DNA from: Notospermus geniculatus
Lineage: Eukaryota; Nemertea; Pilidiophora; Heteronemertea; Lineidae
NCBI GenBank assembly: GCA_002633025.1
Contig: NMRB01000001.1
Location: 1,507,900 to 1,571,899 of the forward strand
Reading direction: 5' to 3'
Length of the DNA stretch: 64,000 nt
Both the position numbers and the translations under genes were made by a program. The notes beneath the pieces are model-generated. The model saw nothing but the letters and a program-made list of their open reading frames with translations, had not been told where the DNA came from and did no database searches. The stretch's first letter is position 1, and each line of letters opens with the position of its first letter. Below, in pieces: positions 1 through 13,465 of this stretch.

Positions 1-2150
1 AATAATGGGCGAAGCGATCACGCAGCGTAAGGCTAAGAATCCATTCACGCGATTTTCGTGCCGCGCGATGTCGCATCCTTTGTTCACGACCAACGCGGCG
101 GAAACAAAGAATACTTTCGAGCGTCTGCCGCTCGAAAATCGCGTAAATGGACAGCCAGCCTAAAACGCACATGTGGACGGCGGCCTTTACCTTTGTTTGC
201 ATGCAGTGCGGCGGGACATAACAAAGCCGTTTGCCGCGCGCGTCAACGAATCGCGTTCAGTGGAAACGGGCCTTCACCGCGTGTCAGCTAAATGCAGCTT
301 AAAGGCCCGTTTCCACAGAAGCGGTAGCGTTAGCGTTTTGACGCTTCGCCCATTGTTTGGAAGCAGAGCGGCGGAAAATAACAAAAGATTTGACGCATCA
401 CGCAGCGTGAAACGCGTCTGTGGAAACGAGGCTTTAAGGAGCAGAACGGCGGAAAATAACAAAAGATTTGACGCATCACGCAGCGCAAAACGCACAAGTG
501 GCCCGAGACCGGTCTATTCACACCAAAACCGCGCCGCGGGCCGCGACGCGGTTTTGGTGTGAACAGACCTAGGCCTGTTTCCACTAGACCGGCTTCCGTC
601 GCNCGCGCTCGCTTGCCGCGCGTCTTTGGTGTGACCCTTTTATTGAAAATCCATTCAACTTATTTTCCTGGCGGTGCACGCGCGTCGTTTTCCGCCGTCG
701 CGGCCCGCGACGCGGTTTTGGTGTGAACAGACCTAGGCCTGTTTCCACTAGACCGGCTTCCGTCGCGGTGGCCGCAACGGTTTCCCGCACCGGAATCCGC
801 ATCAAATGTTTTAATAGATTTCCCAATATGTCTTTCCACTTGAGCGGTCCGGCAAAAATGATGTAATATCCGCCGCTGCGGGACGGGGACGAAAACGGGG
901 AAAATCAGATTGCAAAAAAGGCATTCAGTGCGGCAACCCACACCGGTTGGTTCTGATGAAGCTGTACAATTTCAATAAAGGATCCTGTTTCTTTATCTAA
1001 TATCGCTTCAATGCCATATGAAGTTGTGCTCTGCATGTTTTTCTCCATTTGAAACTGTTTGACCAGAAACATGCCGGACGTAAGCCCCTTCCCGTGACTT
1101 CGGCCGCTACGGGATCCGTTGCGATAAACCGCACGGGAATCGCAATGCGGAAAATCGGTCTATAGTGGAAACAGGCCTTCAAGGCCTGGGTCCACATGTG
1201 CGTTTTACGCTGCGTTTCATCCTCCCACAGCAGGGGTTTTTACCTCGCTCCTCTTCATCCGCTCACACAAACCCCCGCCGAAATTCGCCGGAATCCGTGG
1301 AGTATCAAAGCCATTCCAGCAAATGTTCATCCCCACCATCTCATCCCAAGTTGGCCGGTGATTGATACACATGAATTACGCAGATTTGAACAAAGCTGAC
1401 CCAGGTCAACATGAAATTACTCCCTCGGCTTATCTGTTTGGCGACGTGTGGCCTGAGAATGATATACATTCTGTGCGATGAATGTAGGGTAGGCTGAACT
1501 CAACTTAGATTGAATCCAGCGGTGTAAATAGGTTAAAGCGAATCGATAGCGGATTTTGTTTACATTTGGCTGGTGTTTGTAAACACAAAATTCATCCAAT
1601 CAAAATGCACGAAAATTTCTTTGTTGACATTCTGGAGAAGTTTGTTTACATTTTTTCCTGAAAATTCGTCCCCTTTCAAATTCTATTTCATAATCAAATT
1701 TTTTCGCTTTCGATTCGCTTTAATTGTCGGCCTGGGTCAGCGTAAACAATGTCAGCTGCTTGGCTGTGAATATTACAAGGGCCGTTATACATGTATACGT
1801 GTAACTGATCTCTAGTTAGGGTGAGGTGGGGAAGCTGAGGTACTTCAGCACTGTGTTGTGTGTGACACTACGAGACAATCTACGTGTGACGCCTGTCATC
1901 TTAAGGTGACTCAGAATGGCGTTCGCTGATTGGGCGCATTTTCTCGTGCGCCAAGTACCCCAGCAAATCAGGCGGATTTCCTCAGGGGTTTGTCTGCGGC
2001 GACGAAGGGAGCGAGCAGTAAGAACGCCTGATATTCTCAGGATGCTGCGTTTTGACGCTTCGCCCATTGTTCGGAAAGCAGAGCGGCGGAAAATAACAAA
2101 AGATTTAACGCATCACGCAGCGTAAAACGCACATGTGGACACAAGCCCTA
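1..2150. repeat. GC-rich interspersed repeat cluster
   Basis: No gene is visible. Related units recur at about 340-420, 437-495 and 2050-2145. They share the blocks gcggaaaataacaaaag and gacgcttcgcccattg plus a gcatcacgcagcg block. Ends resembling 'ggcctgtttccac' and its complement 'gtggaaacaggcct' (for example near 570, 745 and 1165) suggest a family of short non-autonomous DNA elements with GGCCTG-type inverted termini. The many short open frames here are by-products of the repeat on both strands. Confidence 0.6.
542..766. repeat. 61-bp direct repeat around a single N (603)
   Basis: Positions 542-602 recur identically at 706-766. The first copy ends exactly at the undetermined base 603. 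This is the same signature (repeat edge at a lone N) seen six more times in the window, so it is more likely an assembly join than a biological tandem duplication. Confidence 0.7.
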
Positions 2151-2521
2151 CCATACTTTCAGGTCTGGCACCAGGATAATTGCATGATACACCGGCACAT
2201 CAGATTTTGACTCCTCATTTTAAAATTGCTGTATTTTTGTAATGCCTTGAGATATTTACCTGAAATTTTCACCACAAGCCACAATTAACAGCCTCATCGC
2301 ATATAAAATGCCACTATGACATTTGTTTAAAACGTGCAAATGTTATGGCCTGACCCGGGTGGCCTGATAAGTTGTGTTCCAGTTTTTTTTGGGGGGGGGG
2401 GGCGCGAGCAATTTCCATAAATCAACCCATCTTTCAAGAGTATGGAGATTAGATCCATAGGTTCCGTCACATTTTATCTCAAACTGTCATTCTTGCAATT
2501 TCTGCTAAGCAGGAAATTACG

Positions 2522-2705
2522 TAACAAGAAGTCAACTTCCAGGACTTTTCGACCCCAACCGGGGTCTTCTTCAGGCTGGCACTTTTCCACACTAGATTTC
2601 AGAAAAGAAAGGTCTGAGTCTTTTCTGAAATCTAGTGTGGAAAAGTGCCAGCCTGAAGAAGACCCCGGTTGGGGTCGAAAAGTCCTGGAAGTTGACTTCT
2701 TGTTA
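2522..2705. repeat. 86-bp-arm perfect palindrome (Penelope-like fragment?)
   Basis: Arms 2522-2607 and 2620-2705 are perfect reverse complements around a 12-base spacer. Both strands consequently show nearly the same open frame, which is not a gene. The flanks share agcaggaaattacgt at about 2509 and 2748, which could be a target-site duplication around an inserted fold-back element. Each arm holds ctgaaga, a gacccc/ggggtc stem and gaaa, a layout reminiscent of Penelope-like retroelement ends. That family assignment is inference. Confidence 0.7.
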
Positions 2706-2937
2706 TTTACCACTTTGTGTGTCAATTTTTGTGCTTTCTTATTTGGAAGCAGGAAATTACGTGTGAAAATTCCGAAAATGAACATGAACATACATGTACA
2801 TTTCATGGTTTACAGTAAAATACCGGTACTGGGCTAATTTTAATGCACTGCAGCACGCATCCAAAATGTAAACAAAAACACGTGTTTACCGTCTAAAAAT
2901 AGATTATGCCGCCTCCCACCTGACAGAACAGCCGTAG

Positions 2938-2945
2938 TGACGTCA
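2938..2945 (+). promoter_or_regulatory. consensus CRE (TGACGTCA)
   Basis: A full palindromic CREB/ATF site lies 36 bases upstream of the GLTP-domain gene's start codon. It is probably in the promoter or 5' UTR. Function is inferred from motif and position only. Confidence 0.5.
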
Positions 2946-2981
2946 CGAAGTACCTAAGCAGAAGAGATAAACAGTGATAAA

Positions 2982-5900
2982 ATGGCCGGTGCAGTGCAGT
3001 TGGACACAAACTACACATTTTTCGGCGATCCTAAACGCCAATTTCCAGAGATTCATGATGACAATAACATTGATATTGCCCAGTTCTTGGCTGCATCAGA
3101 AATAATGCCAAGTTTTTTCGGTATGTAGGCCTAGGCCTAGGCTAATAGAATTCAATGTTTTCTTTTTTGACTCGGACTCGGTCACACTCACACACGACAC
3201 ACACTCCACGCACATCATGACGCACAGTCACTGACACTGGTCACCAGTCCAGTGCCAGTGACTCAGTGACTGCTCACTTCAGCATGTTCAGTCAGTTCAG
3301 CTTGCTTCCTTAGCATCATCATGTTTATCAGTCCCATCGGTAGATGAGTATCGGCACACACATACATGCAGGCCTAACGTTAAATAAATTATAATAGGGG
3401 GCCTACCGCCTACATTCATTGTAGGTCGTTTCGTTACACGGCCTTTTCGTTACAGTCAGCTTGTTAGTTACATTGTTTGGTCGTTTTGTTTTCGTTACCG
3501 AATTTAATTCAAGACTTTTCTTATTACAGTACTTGCTTGTGTGAAACTTGATACTAGACCATGTAGACTAGCCTAGATGATAGCCTAGATGGTTACCGTG
3601 GCGTCGTTCCAGTCTTTCGCCACATCGCCATCACTGGTTCCCGCCACGGCGCTACCGTCCTTTGGCTGCGGTTTGCTCATTGCACGATTCAAATTAAGCC
3701 TACCGGTAAAAGCGATAACTTCAACGAATCTTTTGTTATTTTTCATTTTGTTCCATTTCCTATTGGATCCTCACTCAAATTCCTTATCCCTATCCAGGCG
3801 CTCCCTTCCAAGTTTTTAGTCCTTAAACAAGATAGCACCCCGAACATGCGGAACACATGCTTCCCGCAGAATTCTGGCGCGCTTCTACATCATGACTTCA
3901 GCATTTCAATCTGACAGAGGTCATTATATTTCAAAGTCCATTCCTCCCAAATCTCTGCTTGCATTCTTCAAAAACTTATTTGGCTGTAATCCAGGAAGAA
4001 TGCTCTTTCCATTCATACTAAATTCGTTTGCCAATTTCTTTCCAGTAACAGATATTTACTTGAACATTGAATGACTGATCTTACTTCAGACCGCCGGCCT
4101 TCCGCATTATAATTCGGTAGCGAAAGTGTGTAGTGAAACAACCAAACACATGTAACGAAACAACCAAACCTGTGTAACGAAACAACCAAACAATGTAACG
4201 AACTGACTGTAACAAAAAGGCCGTGTAACGAAACAACCTGATACCACCTACATGTATTATGCTACGCTAGGCCTATGTGGATAATATTCCCATGATGTTG
4301 TGATACCTGTGAAGTGTGACCTTTCACATACTGACTCTGTTCTGTTTGTTTACAACAATTTATGTAATGATGATGATGACTTGTCGCATTGGGTCGGAAT
4401 GCATGCATCTGATCTGTCTGTTTTTTCTCTTACTACAGCCAACATGGGCAAACAGTTTGTGTTTGTGAAGAATGATATTCAGCAAAATGTTCATGTAAGT
4501 ATGTGGGGTTAGGCCCCTAAGACTAAGAGATATGAAGGGGCAGATGAGGAGTTGAGGCAAGAGTGGACGGCTTGATTCCCCTTACAGAACTTAAACAAAG
4601 GGTTCCTACATGAAAACGTTTAGAGTCAATTTACTCTACAATAAATTGTTATTGACAATTAAATATTGGCAACAAGATGTGCTGATAAAGACAGCAGGCT
4701 AATGAAGACAGGTCTTCTGGGAAGATTGGGAATGTATTATTAGCACACCCCATCAACCCCTCAACAGCATACAAAGGCCTTCATGTGATTTCATAATTCA
4801 AAAATTAATAAGGTGACTCGGTGCGGAATTTCTGATATCATTCATTGTCATCTTTATGTTATTTTTGCAGAAAATAAAAGCAGCTCATGAAGCATATCCA
4901 GAATGCAAAACAATAAAAGAAATACTTGAATTTGAAATAAGTAAAAAAGTCCATAAAAAAGACAACTCCTGTACAGTGGCCTTGCTGTGGTTTAGAAGGT
5001 AAATTAATCTGTGTACCGGCAAATGTAGATCTATTTTTGGTACCGGTATCAGTATTATGGAACTGGCTAGAGCTGATAATGAGTCACAATGATAGGCACG
5101 TGCATGACTTCTTTATTGTTGATGAGTACCAGTGTCGAGTGAAATTACATTTTTCTGTTGTCCTCTAACTGATGGTCCCAGTGTCTTGATTCCATGTCAG
5201 TCTGTCCTCAACTGTTACTACACTTCATAAATCAGATAATAACCTTGTTGTCCTTTCATTCACCATTCCAGAGGATTACTCTTCATGTACCTGCTGCTGC
5301 GTCAACTTCTTGTGGCTTACCGAAAGAATGGTGATAAAATACCAGACACTAGCTTTTCTACTAGTGCAGCAAAAATAGCATATAAGCTTTCTCTTAAAAG
5401 ATACCACAATGTGGTTGTCGGTGGGTTAGTCACCAAGGTGAGTTACAGTGGAGGAAGTGTACTGTCTGTTTATCTGGTCCTTATAAGGGGTGTACAAAGT
5501 GGAAAGAAAGATAATGATTCGTTCTTTTTCAAAAGACTTGTGTTAGGATACATGTCAGATATCGTTACCGGTAACTTGTTACAGGTGTGTGGGAGACTGG
5601 AGCAAAAGATATACCGGTAAGTTGTTCTTATGAATATGATCAAAAATAGATAAGCTTGCTTATCTATTTTTGATACGATATAGCTCTGTGGTCTGACCTT
5701 GTCTATTCTCTTTTCCACAGGTTGCCATCCCATTCCTTCCAAATCCACACAATATGGTGTTGGATCTCGCCTTTGGAGACGAATCAAAAATTCCACAGGT
5801 TAGTATCAGTATTAAAAAAAAAGTGATTTCATGCACCAACTGGTGTATCAAATAATTCATATGGTTCCAATTTTGTTCTGATCCATTGTAGGTTGCTCTT

Positions 5901-6044
5901 GACACAGAGGCTATGTTGGATTTGCTGAAGCCTTGCCTGATGGCCATTGTTGGATACTACAAGGAGAAAGGAGAACTTGCTCCCCAAGTTGCTGATGAAG
6001 GTCCTGAGCAATGTGATGCCTGGCAGAGTGAGGTTGCAAAGTAG
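2982..6044 (+). CDS. GLTP-domain lipid transfer protein (6 exons, 239 aa)
   Basis: Exons: 2982-3120, 4439-4494, 4871-4998, 5272-5437, 5721-5798, 5892-6044. All have GT-AG borders and join in one frame with a stop at 6042. The product is a cytosolic carrier that moves glycosphingolipid or ceramide-1-phosphate between membranes. The headgroup-binding residues of the GLTP fold are recognisable: the D..N..K triad (KNDIQQNVHKIK, exons 2-3), the Trp of LLWFRRGL (exon 3/4 junction) and the His of KRYHNVVV (exon 4). The length is slightly above human GLTP (209 aa) and CPTP (214 aa), with an extended N-terminus and a short acidic tail. I cannot decide between GLTP, CPTP and GLTPD2 subtypes. An AATAAA lies 7 bases after the stop (6051), but a longer 3' UTR is likely. 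Confidence 0.88.
3422..4241. mobile_element. ~820-bp terminal-inverted-repeat element in GLTP intron 1
   Basis: The left end (3422-3500) and the reverse complement of the right end (about 4130-4241) share gttacacggcc, gttacagtcag and several gtttcgttac units. The right end carries about three tandem gtaacgaaacaaccaaac units. No transposase frame is visible; the internal 60-codon open frame at 3892 matches nothing I know. It reads as a non-autonomous DNA element sitting wholly inside intron 1. Confidence 0.65.
5639..5674. repeat. perfect 16-bp hairpin in GLTP intron 4
   Basis: Arms 5639-5654 and 5659-5674 are exact reverse complements with a 4-base loop, just upstream of the exon 5 acceptor. 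It could be a fold-back element relic; no function is apparent. Confidence 0.7.
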
Positions 6045-9000
6045 ATCACAAATAAAACATCATGTTTACCTTAAAGATTTATGAGCAAGGACCAAAAACA
6101 TGTGCAAGTGGTGCAATTTTCCTACAGCTTTACAAGAACGTTGATACCATGTACATATTTGTGTCTTGAACCAGAACTAGACCATCTGTTTGTTGTCATC
6201 GAGAAATGGTGAGTAGGCCTATTTTGAAAAGATTGTCAGGAACAGAACCATTTGAAGATTAGGCAAAACAAACTTGCTTGTTGACTCCTGATTGATGAAA
6301 ACCACTCGGCACCCTCAACAATTCAGGGAAGTATGTTGACAGCCACAGCTGATAAACATGATAAAGCATAATTCAAAATGAATGATCCAGTTCTCCTGTA
6401 ATCAGGAGTTTAGTATGACATTGTTGGGTCAAGTGATAATAATGCAGACATTTCCCTATCTGTGACAGTGATTGTACCTGTGGTACACCTTCAGCATTGT
6501 AACTTCCAGTGATTTTGATTTCCTTCCCTGGCCATCAGTGGTTTGTTGTCTGAATTGTTGGTTCGTCCAAAACTGGTCTTCCCCTTCATCTGAATGATTA
6601 GCTGAAATCACTGTGCCTGTTTTACTCCAGCAATAAATTGGCAAGTTCCACCCACATGGATACTAGAGAACCTTGACCATTTTGAAATCCACTCATAACC
6701 TTCATTACCTTTCTCACTTTCCGACTTAATTTGAAAATTTTCAATTGTCTCCATTTAGCTTGGCTACACACACTGTGGAAAATTGATTTCATGATATTTT
6801 ATGTGAATCTGTGTTATATACTCTATTCATGTTTTCTGCTGATGAAAGTTTCAGTGTACATTAGGTTTTTGTCATGTGAACTTCTTGAACTGGTTTTAAA
6901 AATAGCACGCACAGATTTATAGTTTAGTATTCAAAAATGTACTTACCACTTATTGTATTTGTGGAGAAATCTTTATATGTATAATTGTTAGGTTTATCCT
7001 TTGTTATAAATCAGGGACCTTATTTACAAAGCAAACTAGTTGCACATTTGTAGCGTCCTTTTAAACGATTGTTCAATGATTGATGCACAATAGCTCCTGG
7101 AATGTTACGAATTCTTAACTGCTAAGAGAGCAGTGCTTTGTGAATAAGGCCCCAGAATATCAGGGCTTGGTTGACTGGACTTCAGAGCAATGGTATCAGC
7201 ATTACCTCAAATCTGCCTCCCATTTTCACTGAAACAGTCTGTACGATGTGAACAACCAGGCCCTGATTTTCAATTGCACCCTTTTTGTCTTTCAATAGGT
7301 CGTGGACTGAACACTGCTGTTGCTATGAACAAGCTGATGTTGATTATTTATAAGTGGCACTGTCATGGTCACAATCTGAACAGTTATGAACCTAAATGGC
7401 ACTCTTCGAAAATGTCTTAAGACCTGCTTCTTGCACTTGGGTTGTTGGCTATATAATCTCAGTCCCAGTCCTGCTAAATAGTTGAGTGTTCATTGCATGT
7501 CTCTCTCCATCTTTCAGCTTAGTGTTTTTGTGGTAGAAAAATTGACACTCAGTAGGATTTCATTTACATGTAGTTTAGGAAGGCAAATTTAGCTGTGTTA
7601 GTGCACCAGTATTTTCCCATCATAACAACATGCCTGACTGCGGCTATAATATAATGCATGTTATGCTTGTGTGTCAGTCATTCATTGATTCATTCATTCC
7701 CCGGAATGGGGCATTGCAAAAAAACCCCCTGAACAATATATACTTGAGCATATTATGATGTCTTTGACTGGAGGATAGCCCGAGTACCAGCTTATTTTGA
7801 GTTCTTGTGGAACTGGCATTGCTTTGGCAATAATTTGATCTGAAATGCCCCTGTAGTGCATCGCTTGTTACTTTGATTCATTCTCTCACACCATTGTGTG
7901 TCAGTGGGTTTCCAAATTCATTGCAATCAACTTTTATCCACCAGACAGACAAAATCCACTGCCGTCTGATTCGTTCTTTCACAGTCAGTTTCCTGTCAAT
8001 GCCGGTGTCAGTCAATGTCATGATGTTGCAATAGCCCAGTAACTGTCCTGTGCAGTACATTATACAGTTCTGGTGCAAATTTTGAATGGGTTCAGTGGGC
8101 CTTAATCCACCTAGTTCAATGATTTTCTACAATTGTTATATGATCTCAGGATTTTAGACTATCCCAGTTCTTGAAGAGTAAGCCTTGCCTTTTCACATTC
8201 ATGAGCATGTAACTTTTTTACATTGTTCTCTGTATACATGTATGTATTGAAGATACCAGTTGTCAAAAATTCCATCCAGATAATTTTCTATACATGTATG
8301 TATGTTTTTCATCCTACCTCATTCCTGATGCATAATAATATGTGCCTGCCATACATGGTCAGTCTTTTCGTTAAATTTTCTGAATATGAGGCCTACATGT
8401 TGTCTATGCATTTTAGCCCTGTGGGCCCTTAATCTGAATATTAAAAAAAAGAAATTGTAAGGCAGTTTTGACTGAATATGGCAATCGTTAATAAGATTTA
8501 TTTTGAACTGCTGACGTGGCAATACATTACAAACTTTAAGATGATCTAATTACAATCACCTTAACTAGATTTTTAGGCTCCTTTGTGTTGTACTTCTGCA
8601 TGCTGCTTGGAATACAAATTTACTAGCCTTGTGATATAACGGTGTGTAGGCCTAAATGAATATCACACAGTCATTTTGGGATATTGGCAAACAGATATTT
8701 CTGTTCTATTGATATTCCTGAGAGGAATAGAACTTTTATGCGGACTAGAAATCATATGCAATTCAGCAATAATGATCCCACCTTTGTATTCCACCATGAC
8801 AATTTTGTATTCCACCATGACAATTTCCTAATGCCCTATATGGGAGCACTCGCACCACCGAAATGTATAAATTCTGACTCATTGACAATTTGATGATGAA
8901 TTTAAATCTTACATACTGTTCATATGAATGGTTTACAGATCACCCCACAAGGTTGTTATTTATGTATCTTTTGTATTTTGATGTGTGTTTTGTATGCTAT

Positions 9001-10295
9001 CTTGTGTTGCTCTATGAATGACACCAAGTTCAGAACTCAGGGAAATCCCTGGTTTTCTTTGTCCAGAAAAACAATCGATGTGGTTAATATTGACTAGATT
9101 TAAGTACATGTATTGGCAGCTGGAATTCGGGGATGCAAGTACATGACCAATAGGTTGGAGTTATGTTATGAGATTAGTTCTGAACTTTGGACCAGAAATT
9201 GTAATACCCACAGAAAAATATATTTATGATTAATGATCTCTATCCGATTCCTTCCATGTGTTGATTTTTGAAGTGTTGCACATTCTATCCATAAATGTAT
9301 TTTATTATTTCATACAAAATTTAGAATAGAAGTTTCACATATTTACATCATACTTCTTGTTATTTATACCTTCCTACTCTTGAAAGGTGGAAGTTACAAC
9401 AGTGGTTCTAGGCATTCATAAGCTGTTGCCTTGTACACCCCTCTGCTCAGTACAAGTGACCAGGTTGGCCTGATTTTAACAACCTATTCAGATACCAGTA
9501 TCCAGTGGCAAGTAGCCAGATTCTCATACTCGACACTCTTTCTATGCAAGCAGGCGACTGGCGTGGAATTACAATGCCATCTACCAGATTTCCATGCAAC
9601 TAAAACCTCCTACCAAACTTGGTAAAAAATCATTTCAAATCACCAAAATCTTTGAAATAATGAAAATTCCTTTTTCGTTTCGTTTCGCAGGAGATATAGG
9701 CCTATTGAGTAAGGTCACCAGGTGGACACAACCTGTTCCCGATGTGTGACTTTGGAGGGTCAGACTGGGCCAAATTTTCCCACAAGATCATTGAAACAAT
9801 TCTCACATGCAACTAAAACCTCCAACCAAACATGATCAAAAATCACCTCAAATCAACAAAATGTTGTGAAACACTGAAATGCTTTCTTTTCACGTGAGGT
9901 ATAAGTAAGGTGGACATAATCGGAGGACCTGTTCGTGATCGGGGTGGATCATTGGAGAGTCAGGCCAGGGCCAAATTCTCCCGCAGATCACCGGAATGGT
10001 TCTCAGACTCCACACTTGTTTGGAGTTTAGTCCATGAGCCAGGCTGATTTTGACTACCGGTACCAATTCGTGACCAGATCCAACATGGATTTTTGATCAG
10101 GCTGATGGCTGAGGTGTCTGAAATCATGTGATAGACATTTCAACTCAGTAGCTTTATACCCCTAATTAAGATTCTTAAAATCGTTCATTGGAATCCCATT
10201 GCAGGGTATATAACGGTGCACATAATTCCACATATCCTTTCAGAATGACAACACACTGAGAAGACCAAGACATAGTATAGTGTAAAATACCAATT
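6045..10295. other. GLTP 3' UTR and intergenic DNA, no gene seen
   Basis: AT-rich sequence without a coding exon that I can support. It contains a 21-bp unit repeated twice at about 8783-8825 and several ATG-bearing short open frames of no recognisable family. The two neighbouring genes are convergent. Confidence 0.55.
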
Positions 10296-10301
10296 TTTAT
10301 T
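10296..10301 (-). terminator. polyadenylation signal candidate for SGF29
   Basis: tttatt on the plus strand reads AATAAA on the minus strand, 184 bases after the SGF29 stop. It is the first clear signal downstream. Confidence 0.45.
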
Positions 10302-10484
10302 TTGAATCGCAACATTCCCAATAACTTTTCATCCACTGATGTCCTACTGGACACAAACAAAAGATGCATCTTTCACGAGATTCTAACAAGAGTCACTATT
10401 TCAAAAGGATAGTGAAATTCATAGGTTATCAAAGTCCACATCCCTTACAATGTTTCAGTCCCTCAAAGAACACAGAACAAGTAT

Positions 10485-13024
10485 TCATTTCTTCTTGTCC
10501 TCTTTACAACAGATGACGTATCGCTGAGCAACAGTAAGAGGAGGTGAGTAACCATCAGGATATGAGGTGTCTTCAAAGAGAACAGAGTAGTCGTCTTGGG
10601 GCTGAAACGAAAGTATTCACATTGTGAGAGAAATGCATTATACACGGACAATAACATGAGACGGATTCTCTGTGCTTATGAAATGAAGCAACTGACTTAA
10701 AGCACCACGGTATTGCCACTTTCTGTCGACAGCCGGCGCCACCGTACCCGCTCTCCAATACTGTAGTTAAGCCTTTCGCCCCAGTGTTGGAGAATGTATG
10801 ATTACAGTCTCGGTCACCCAGCCGCTGGGGATCGAACAAGTTTGTGTAGCAGCACTGCGGAACGAAACGGCTGGCTGCGCGAGACTAGTTGCATGCGGTA
10901 GTTTACCGAGTCGTTAATAGAGGTCTCCCCCTTAACGCGGGTACGTGTAACGCAGGATTGGGAAGCAATACTGTGGTCCTTTAAATATCAAAATAACTGC
11001 TATTGTTTCAAGAGGATGGCAGATTTGAGTATTTCCAGCACAGCAAAGATAAAACACTTTCCTCACCCGTTTAGGTGGTTCATGAATAAGCGCTCTGTAA
11101 AAGCATGTTGTCTGTGGATATAATGCAAGCACCAGCTGAAAAGAAACCAGGACAGAAAACCTCAGTACCCCAACAAAACCTTGAGAAACGAACACGATAA
11201 AGATACATGTAAATGTACGTACATAGATACTATTCAATATCACGCCAGTTGGAAAATGTGCATTGTTTACAAGAGAATTAACCAAAATCCTTGACTTCAT
11301 ATCTGTGAGTGTGACTGAAATCGACAAACGCTTACTGTATCTTTGGGGAAAAGAGCATCATGATCTGTCTCTGGGTTTGATTTCAGGATTGGTAGAGGAA
11401 CAATACGCCGCTTGCTTAGGCTGTGCCGCCTGCAGCAAAGAAAATGTAATCAGGTTATAGAATAGAAATGACTATAAAAGAATAGACAAAAGCATCAGAA
11501 TAAGATTTGATGTACCGTACGTTTGAACAAATTCAACAAGTCATAGGAAATAGAACCATCAATGCCTGCCACTCCTGAAGAAGTCAGTTTGAGGAGTTTA
11601 CTTACTCTTTTCCTTCTTCAGCGTCAATGTCATCAACATCATATTTCCCTGTTGGTGAAGAGTAACTGACAACTTCTGCCAAGATCCAGTTCTCCTCTCC
11701 ATCACTACCTCGCACCCTGGCTGCAACTTTGTCTCCAGCTTTTGCTACATAATTGTTATCAGCCGGTACAGCACCACATAAGGGGGGTGGTCTGAAACAG
11801 AAAGGATACATAGCTCAGACTTGGGACAAAACTCTTAGAGTAAATGCCTGTCAAAGTTAGCACATTTGCTATTACTGTTGTTTCATCCACCTCTGTGTTT
11901 CAAATACCAACATCAAAAGAAGCAATGCCAGTACTCACTTTTCACCAGGCTTTCCAATCCACAGTGGCAGCGTTGAGGCATTTTGCTGTAACATTGTCAT
12001 GAGAACTCCTCGCCTCATTATTTGCTTTGGGCGATCAGAATTACCTGCAGGAATCGAAGCATGTGAAAATCACATGACCAAAACAGTAAGTGACATCTTT
12101 AGCACATCTGCCTACAGAATCCACAGACAGGGAGCTATCTATCCCTCGAACTATTCAACCATTCAAAGGTTGAATTTCGCTCGCTCTTGTAAATACCCCC
12201 GGGTAGTTCTTATATATTTCCAACCTCAGCAAAAGTACTTACTTCTTGAAATTCCATTACCATACGGTACCTGTATAAACCAATTTACTAGTGATACTTA
12301 CTTCTATCATGTCTAAATGCTTTTATTTCTACCACTTTATCAAGTGCCTTTCGCAGAGTCCTAGAAAAAACCAAGCTTTAGCTTAACAGAAGTACTGGGT
12401 AGTGTAGACCTTCCAGAAGACTTTCCTAAATGAATAATGACAGTTAAAACTGGTACCGGTAATTATCATTTCATCAATTTACAAACTGATTTCAAAGTTT
12501 TCAAGCATGCGATTCATAATCTAACTTACTCTGCCTCAGCCTCAGCATCCTGCATAGCTGTGTTATATAAACCCTTTAACTTGGTCTTATAGTAGGCTGA
12601 AACTAAAGAGAAAGACTAGGTGGTTTAACACATATTTGAAAATTGTTCTGGGATTCACCTACTTCCAAGATAGAATGTTTTAAAGAGTTCATCTCATCCT
12701 CACAACTTTGTCTTAGTTCCGTCCACAACAATGAACAAAATCCTTAACACCATGCGAGTCTGGGATGTGAGTAATGAAAGTATACGCGTTATTAATTAGC
12801 CCTAATTACATAATCATAATTACAGCCTAATTATAATCAAAATTTCTTTTTTTCATACTTTTTTGTTCCTGTTGCATTCTCTCATGAGTTTTTTGAATAT
12901 TTTGGATGGTGTGTTCCCCTCGATCTCTTTCCTTCTGCACTTCATGGATGAGTGTATATAACTCTTTTAGCATCTCCCTCATCTTGACATCAGCACTTGA
13001 TCCGGCTGAAAATGAACTGGCCAT
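10485..13024 (-). CDS. SGF29: SAGA-associated factor 29 (8 exons, 287 aa)
   Basis: Exons (minus): 13024-12859, 12596-12530, 12360-12302, 12044-11939, 11791-11606, 11429-11336, 11135-11067, 10601-10485. All are in frame. SGF29 binds H3K4me3 and anchors the SAGA/ADA2A acetyltransferase complexes in the nucleus. The N-terminal coiled coil (NIQKTHERMQ) is near-identical to human. The tandem Tudor region follows from about residue 135: GDKVAAR, the acidic DDID peptide-amine pocket, and the aromatic cage residues in LALYPQTTCFYRA and YSVLFEDT. The C-terminus ends CKEDKKK, as expected. Compared with human (293 aa), the linker after the LRKALDK helix is about ten residues shorter, so a small exon in 12045-12301 could have been missed. 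The start gives MASSFSAG, the first ATG of the open frame. Confidence 0.93.
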
Positions 13025-13465
13025 CTTCAATTCCTACCAGTCGGGCTACAGCACTGTACCAACCTCGTCAAGGCCCACAGTATCGGCTAACTATGCTGAA
13101 AATTATAAGATTTCATCATCAATCATTCTCATCACATCATCATTACTATGGCGGCGTAAATTAATAACTCATTGGGTTTTTGCTGGAGGAGGTACCGGTA
13201 GGCCTTCACGACAGGCTACAGTCCACCTGCTGCGTGCAGTCTGTGCGTGGGATCTTTTACTTGCCCTGGCATTTGTATTTGTATCAGATTTTTCCGTCTG
13301 GGCCGAAGCCATAATCTTGCCCTGGCATAGACACTCAGGTACAAGGGACCACAGCGTTTAGTCCCATCCAACGGACCCTCACTATTTCACAACTTATGCC
13401 TACGGTATGTCTTCGCCCTGAGTCGAACTCACTGATACAGTGCTCTATAAAGCTCACCACTTTAG

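Noticed and set aside
2442-2837. 131-aa open frame (and its opposite-strand twin) as a gene
   Set aside because: It is produced by a perfect palindrome; both strands read nearly the same peptide.
5285-5620. 111-aa continuous open frame as an intronless gene
   Set aside because: Only the first part (to 5437) is coding, as GLTP exon 4; the rest reads through the donor into the intron.
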